This document shows positions 40,142 to 44,437 of a stretch of 44,437 nt of DNA, one piece after another. Under the pieces are notes generated by a model. That model ran no database searches and was not told the origin of the DNA. It was given only the letters and a program-made list of their open reading frames with translations. This DNA is from an uncultured Lachnospiraceae bacterium (GTDB lineage Bacteria; Bacillota; Clostridia; Lachnospirales; Lachnospiraceae): the NCBI GenBank assembly GCA_910586025.1, contig CAJUIO010000018.1, positions 1-44,437 of the forward strand, read 5' to 3'. Position numbers and translations under genes: made by a program. The number at the start of each line of letters is the position of its first letter. Position 1 is the stretch's first letter.

Positions 40142-42165
40142 GACAGTTTCTCAAATACCGGCATATACTCAATGGGGGCGGCTGCCTTTACAGTGCGGCC
40201 TCCCTCAAAAACCTCTCCCGTGGAGGTCAGCTTCCACTGTCCCTTCGGCAGGTAAACCTGCCTCTCAAACTGATTCAGTTCAAAGATCGGCGCTGCCAGA
40301 TACCTGCTGCCGAACATATACTGATCCTGCAGCTCCCAGCATTTCTCATCCTCCGGGAACTCATAGAACATGGCCCGAAGCAGTGGGGATCCGTTCTCAT
40401 GAGCCTCCTCAAAAAGAGATTTGATGTAATCATGCATGGAAATACGAATATTGTAATAATTGCGCATAATTGCGTAATTTTCCTCCCCATAGCTCCAAAG
40501 CTCATTGGGCTGTCCTGTATGCAGATATCCGCCGCCCCAGTCTCTCTCATCAAGCGGAGGGATATTGTACGGTCCTCTGTCTCCATGCATCCGAAGCACC
40601 GGTGAATAGACCGCAAACTGATACCAGCGGATCAGCAGCTGCCGGAAATCCGGGTCGTTCACATCATCCGTCATGAATCCGCCGATATCCGTGGTCCACC
40701 AGGGAATTCCCGCAAGTCCCATATTCAGGCCGCACTGCAGCTGGTCCGCAAAGGCCTCAAAGGTACTGGGAACGTCCCCGGACCAGATCACATTTCCATA
40801 CTTCTGGGATCCGGCCCACCCGCAGCGCAGCAGGTTTACCACAGGCTTCTTCCCCTCCCCTCTCATCTCATCATAAAAGGTACGGCTGAACATCTGGGGA
40901 TAAAGATTGCTTACGGAAAGCGCCGGGCCTCCATAATATCGGTAATTTTCAAAATCATACTCGCCCAGATCCGGCTCGGAATTGTCCAGCCAGAAGGCGT
41001 CAATGCCATAATCATAGTAGTTCTTCCTGCAGATCTCCCACACGTATTTCCTGGTCTCGGGATTGAAAGGGTCGATCTCCACGCAGTCCCCCTGGAAATC
41101 ATAGGTCTGCGCCGCTCCCCTCTCGGTTCTCATGAGCAGTCCCCGTTCCATCATAGGGCCGAAATTCTCCGATTTGCGGTCCACAGAAGGCCATACGGAA
41201 ACAATGACTCTGATTCCCATGGAGTGGAGCTCATCCACCATGGCCTTGGGATCCGGCCAGTACTTTTTATCAAATTTCCAGTCCCCCTGCAGGGTCCAGT
41301 GGAAGAAGTCAATCACGATCTGGTCAATCTTAATGCCTTCCTTTTGATACTGTCTGGCTACCGTGAGCACCTCATCCTGGGTGCGGTAGCGCAGCTTGCA
41401 CTGCCAAAGGCCCATAAGCTCCTCCGGAAACATATCCGCACGCCCGGTCACAGCCGTATAATTCTCGAGAATTTCTTTTGGCGTCTCTCCCGCAGTGATC
41501 CAGTAATCCATCTCTCTGGTAGACCTGGCGATCCACTCGTAGTAGTTCTGTGCGAAGGTCACTCTCCCCACCGCCGGATTGTTCCACAAAAACCCATATC
41601 CCAGAGAAGATACGGCAAAGGGAACGGAAATCTGGGAATTGCGGTGGGCAAGCTCCAATACGCAGCCCTTCAGATTCATGCAGTCCTGCTGGTACTGGCC
41701 CATTCCGAAAAGCTTTTCCCCCTTATTGCTCTCAAACTTCACATTCAGGGTATACTCTGTTCCCCCGATAACACCCTTCCATTGCCGGTTCACCAGCTTC
41801 AGACAGCGGCTCTCCCGGGAAATGGTTCCGTCATATAAGCGGTAATATTCCCGCAGGATCAGCTTATCGTCCCTGTAAAAGGAAATCACGCCCGCATGGT
41901 TTACCACTGCCTTCAGACGGCCGTTTATGATCGTCGCCCGCTCTCTCTTATCCAGGCTGCCGTCTCCGACCCAGTGGTCCACCTCCTCCACGGTTATCTG
42001 TGTCCGCTCCTCCCCCGTTTCCTGTGTCAGAGCCCAGTCATTGCCGGAAAACTCCGGAAGCATACAGGCACGCACTCGAAAGGAGTTCTTTCCCCAGGGT
42101 TCGATCCGCACCCGCTCCCCTTTATGGAAAAACACTAACGCACTCTTGTCCTTTTCAAATCTCAT
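40138..42165 (-). CDS. GH31 alpha-glycosidase (alpha-xylosidase-like)
   Basis: A 675-residue cytoplasmic GH31 enzyme with nucleophile Asp about 394 in FWLDNSEPD, acid/base Asp about 464 in WSGDVPS, and the block PWWTTDIGGF. The FWLDxxEPD form is seen in GH31 alpha-xylosidases and some alpha-glucosidases; it is clearly different from the YicI copy at 18756. The start is placed at 42165, six bases after AGGAGG, rather than the ATG at 42171 that directly abuts it. A divergent AraC regulator lies upstream and probably controls it. Confidence 0.9.
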   Translation of the reverse strand: MRFEKDKSALVFFHKGERVRIEPWGKNSFRVRACMLPEFSGNDWALTQETGEERTQITVEEVDHWVGDGSLDKRERATIINGRLKAVVNHAGVISFYRDDKLILREYYRLYDGTISRESRCLKLVNRQWKGVIGGTEYTLNVKFESNKGEKLFGMGQYQQDCMNLKGCVLELAHRNSQISVPFAVSSLGYGFLWNNPAVGRVTFAQNYYEWIARSTREMDYWITAGETPKEILENYTAVTGRADMFPEELMGLWQCKLRYRTQDEVLTVARQYQKEGIKIDQIVIDFFHWTLQGDWKFDKKYWPDPKAMVDELHSMGIRVIVSVWPSVDRKSENFGPMMERGLLMRTERGAAQTYDFQGDCVEIDPFNPETRKYVWEICRKNYYDYGIDAFWLDNSEPDLGEYDFENYRYYGGPALSVSNLYPQMFSRTFYDEMRGEGKKPVVNLLRCGWAGSQKYGNVIWSGDVPSTFEAFADQLQCGLNMGLAGIPWWTTDIGGFMTDDVNDPDFRQLLIRWYQFAVYSPVLRMHGDRGPYNIPPLDERDWGGGYLHTGQPNELWSYGEENYAIMRNYYNIRISMHDYIKSLFEEAHENGSPLLRAMFYEFPEDEKCWELQDQYMFGSRYLAAPIFELNQFERQVYLPKGQWKLTSTGEVFEGGRTVKAAAPIEYMPVFEKLS

Positions 42166-42210
42166 CTTCATCCTCCTGATCTAAAAACTCTCTGAACACT
42201 ATAAGGCTTC

Positions 42211-42239
42211 TTGCGAAACCGCTCTTTAATCAGTATAAT
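42211..42239 (+). promoter_or_regulatory. Promoter of the AraC regulator with CTGATA-like repeats
   Basis: TTGCGA (42211-42216), 17-base spacer, TATAAT (42234-42239). AGTATAATACT is a palindrome over the -10. CTGATA occurs once inverted (42242-42247 region) and twice directly further on (near 42266 and 42284), which may be regulator sites shared with the divergent GH31 gene. Confidence 0.6.
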
Positions 42240-42312
42240 ACTATCAGAAGAACCAGAAAGGCAACTGATATACTCTCAAAAACTGATACTATTCTACTTT
42301 TTAGGAGGCAGC

Positions 42313-43203
42313 ATGATATTACCGGGCAAAGAAACACAGGAAAAACGCCAGCACAGCACCGTCTATATTCCTTACAGCTTTTACGAATGCAGTCTCCCAC
42401 ACTCCTTCATGAATGTTCCCATGCACTGGCACAGCGAATTTGAACTCAATTACGTAGTGGAGGGAACGGGCGAGTTTACCTGCGGCGGAGGGCTGTTTAC
42501 CGCCTCCAGGGGAGATCTTCTCATTCTCCCTCCCAATATGCTCCATGCCGCCTATCCCCGTCAGGGCAGCGGGCTTTACTACTATGCCCTCGTGTTCAGT
42601 CCGGCCATCCTGGGGATGAATGTGCACGACCGCTGTACCATGGAATATATCCTCCCTCTGATTAGCGGCACCCGGAGGATTACCCCGCATCTTTCCGCCC
42701 GTCTTAAAAATCATGCCCGTTTAGAAGCCTGTGCAAAGCAGATTTTTTCCTGTGTCACGGATCACGTCCCTTTTCCGGAGCTCCTGTTAAAGAGCGAGCT
42801 TCTGCGCCTTTTCTGGCTTCTGGAAACGGATGAGGAAGCTTTATGCCAAAAAGAAACGGATGCAGACTATGGAGAATGCATCCGTCCCGCCCTGGAGTAT
42901 ATGATGAAAAACTTTCATAAAAATATTACCGTCTCTCAGCTTGCGGCTCTCACCCACCTTAGCCAGAGCTACTTCATGAGCTGTTTTAAAAAAGCCGTAG
43001 GCCTTGGCTCCATCGAATATCTCAGCCAGCTTCGCATCAATGCGGCCTGCGAGGCCCTCTCCTCCACGGAGAAAAAAATATCCGAAATCGCCTTTGCCTG
43101 CGGCTATGGAAATCTTTCTAATTTTAACCGGCACTTCAAAAAATCCACGGGCCGCTCTCCCAGCGAATACCGGAGTCATGGAAGAGCGCCCCTTAAAGGT
43201 TAA
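42313..43203 (+). CDS. AraC-family regulator with cupin sensor domain
   Basis: A 296-residue regulator: N-terminal cupin (MHWHSEFELNYVVEGTGEF and GDLLILPPNMLHA are characteristic sugar-binding-pocket segments) and a C-terminal AraC double helix-turn-helix (about 200-292, ending GRSPSEYRSHG). AGGAGG lies seven bases before the ATG at 42313; the frame is open to 42211 but that part spans the promoter. It is divergent from the GH31 gene and likely regulates it. Confidence 0.93.
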   Translation: MILPGKETQEKRQHSTVYIPYSFYECSLPHSFMNVPMHWHSEFELNYVVEGTGEFTCGGGLFTASRGDLLILPPNMLHAAYPRQGSGLYYYALVFSPAILGMNVHDRCTMEYILPLISGTRRITPHLSARLKNHARLEACAKQIFSCVTDHVPFPELLLKSELLRLFWLLETDEEALCQKETDADYGECIRPALEYMMKNFHKNITVSQLAALTHLSQSYFMSCFKKAVGLGSIEYLSQLRINAACEALSSTEKKISEIAFACGYGNLSNFNRHFKKSTGRSPSEYRSHGRAPLKG

Positions 43204-43211
43204 TCGTTTTT

Positions 43212-44432
43212 CTACCGGCACAGCAGCACGGTCACGTCGTTCACGTTCGTGCCGGTGGCCCCCGTCATGATCAGCCCGTCCACCGCCGCCAGGGCGTGGT
43301 AGGAGTCGTTGTTGCGCAGGATCTCCCCGATGTCGATCCCCTTCTGCCTCAGGAGCCGCGCCGTCCTTCCGTCCACCATTCCGCCTGCCGCGTCCGTTGG
43401 CCCGTCCGTCCCGTCCGAGCCCAGCGAAAACAGGAGCACGTCCTCCCGGCCCGAGAGCACCTCCGCCGCCGCCAGGGCCAGCTCCTGGTTCCTTCCGCCC
43501 ATTCCCTCCCCCGTCACCTTCACCACCGTCTCCCCGCCCGCAATCAGCGCGTAGGGCTTCCGGTACCCCGGCCCCGCCAGCGAGGCGATCCACCTCCCCG
43601 CCTCCCTGGCCTCGCACTGCAGCGTCGACGTGAGGATGTGGGGCGTGTAGCCCAGCTCCCCGGCGTGCGCCGCAGCCGCCCTGCACAGCTCCCCCACGCT
43701 CCCCACCACGTGGTTTTCCACGCCCGCCTCCAGGAAGGGCGGGTCCGAATACAGCGCCCTCTCCACCCTCTCGTCCAGCCTCAGCCCGTACGTCTCCACT
43801 ATCCGCCGCGCGTCCTCCGCCGTGGACCCGTCCGGATAGGTGAGGCCGGAGGCGACCATCTCCCCGCCTCCCCCGACAATGTCGGACAGGATCACGGAAA
43901 AGGCCCTCGCGTGCCCCAGATGCCGCGCGAACTTTCCCCCCTTCACCGCCGAGAGCCTTTTGCGCAGCACGTTGATCTCCGTGATCCCGGCCCCGCAGTG
44001 CAGGAGCTGCCTCGTGACCTCCCGGATGTCCTCCAGGGACAGGCCGTCCGCAGGCAGCTCCATCAGGGAGGAGCCCCCTCCGGACAGAAGCAGCAGCACC
44101 GTGTCACCGGGGGACGCCTCCCCCGCCAGCCTGATGGCCGCCCTGGCCCCCCTTACCGAGTTGTCGTCCGGCGTGGGGTGGCCCGCCTCGATGATCTCGA
44201 ACCCCTCCAGCTCCCCCCTGGAATGTCCGTATTTCGTGAGGATGACGCCTTTCTCCAGCCGGTGGGCGAGATGCCCGGCCGCGGCCCGCGCCATGACCCA
44301 TGCGGCCTTTCCCACGGCCACCACGTACACCCTCCCGGACAGCCTCATGTCCTTCAGGGCCTCCCGGACAGCCCGGTCCGGGAGAACGTCTGTTATTGTC
44401 CTTTGAATGATAGTTTTCGCATCCTCACGCAT
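43212..44432 (-). CDS. Glycerate 2-kinase / MOFRL-family protein
   Basis: A 406-residue protein of the GckA/TtuD group (DUF4147 plus MOFRL). Conserved blocks are VVAVGKAAWVMA, EAGHPTPDDNS, LLLLSGGGSSLM, ILSDIVGG and, in the MOFRL domain, GGRNQELALA and SDGTDGPTDAAGG. These enzymes phosphorylate D-glycerate at the 2-position, linking glycerate or glyoxylate metabolism to glycolysis; some relatives are named hydroxypyruvate reductases. The ATG at 44432 is five bases from the edge, so the ribosome-binding site is cut off, but the length fits a full protein. Its base composition is far more GC-rich than its neighbours (46 of 60 bases in 43441-43500). It is convergent with the AraC gene, eight bases apart. 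Confidence 0.9.
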   Translation of the reverse strand: MREDAKTIIQRTITDVLPDRAVREALKDMRLSGRVYVVAVGKAAWVMARAAAGHLAHRLEKGVILTKYGHSRGELEGFEIIEAGHPTPDDNSVRGARAAIRLAGEASPGDTVLLLLSGGGSSLMELPADGLSLEDIREVTRQLLHCGAGITEINVLRKRLSAVKGGKFARHLGHARAFSVILSDIVGGGGEMVASGLTYPDGSTAEDARRIVETYGLRLDERVERALYSDPPFLEAGVENHVVGSVGELCRAAAAHAGELGYTPHILTSTLQCEAREAGRWIASLAGPGYRKPYALIAGGETVVKVTGEGMGGRNQELALAAAEVLSGREDVLLFSLGSDGTDGPTDAAGGMVDGRTARLLRQKGIDIGEILRNNDSYHALAAVDGLIMTGATGTNVNDVTVLLCR

Positions 44433-44437
44433 ACTTC

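Noticed and set aside
43397..44406. Several open frames of 60-190 residues on the plus strand
   Set aside because: They are Pro/Ser/Arg-rich shadows of the GC-rich glycerate kinase gene on the opposite strand.

Overview
The window looks like chromosomal DNA of a gut-type Clostridia member, most likely a Lachnospiraceae. The evidence is strong AGGAGG ribosome-binding sites, TTGACA/TATAAT-type promoters, YesM/YesN-like two-component systems next to LplB/YtcP-type sugar ABC importers, many glycoside hydrolases, an Rpn/PD-(D/E)XK_2 nuclease and an FVTNSSSSSF-type protein. Base composition is moderate except for one GC-rich gene at the right edge. No rRNA, tRNA, CRISPR array or recognisable transposase was seen. 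The genus cannot be named from sequence alone.

Left block (1-8090, minus strand). A single operon runs from 7775 down to 259: ABC-2 ATPase, two ABC-2 permeases, a LytTR response regulator, a soluble GHKL histidine kinase and a pair of half-size ABC exporters. Most junctions overlap or nearly so. Upstream, on the same strand, lies a promoter (8148-8120), a 26-residue hydrophobic leader ORF (8086-8006), mutually exclusive RNA hairpins and an intrinsic terminator (7926-7877). This reads like a translation-coupled attenuator, and it is the most system-like unannotated feature in the window. At the extreme left edge a promoter and start codon suggest a further minus-strand gene running off the window.

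Central block (8179-26349). A plus-strand AraC-type response regulator has a promoter placed so that its mRNA would be leaderless. It is followed by an Rpn-family nuclease with a structured leader and by an alkyltransferase-like protein. On the minus strand an importer operon runs kinase, LplB-type permease with an extra membrane domain, YtcP-type permease, lipoprotein binding protein, DUF624 protein. Divergent to it is a YicI-like alpha-xylosidase (plus). Then come minus-strand genes: GH43 enzyme, metallophosphoesterase, radical SAM/SPASM protein, FVTNSSSSSF protein, XRE regulator and AraC regulator. The radical SAM gene and the FVTNSSSSSF gene are 11 bases apart and look co-expressed.

Right block (26381-44437). 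A 116-base near-perfect palindromic element separates the AraC regulator from a plus-strand glycan-use block (26681-40141): GH36 alpha-galactosidase, sensor kinase, AraC response regulator, a clan GH-D-like hydrolase, binding protein, two permeases and a GH97 enzyme. A minus-strand GH31 enzyme with its own divergent AraC regulator follows, and the window ends with a GC-rich glycerate 2-kinase-type gene. Neither sugar importer carries its own ATPase, so a shared ATPase encoded elsewhere is inferred. Together the right block looks like a sensor-controlled system for importing and trimming alpha-galactoside- and alpha-xyloside/glucoside-containing oligosaccharides.
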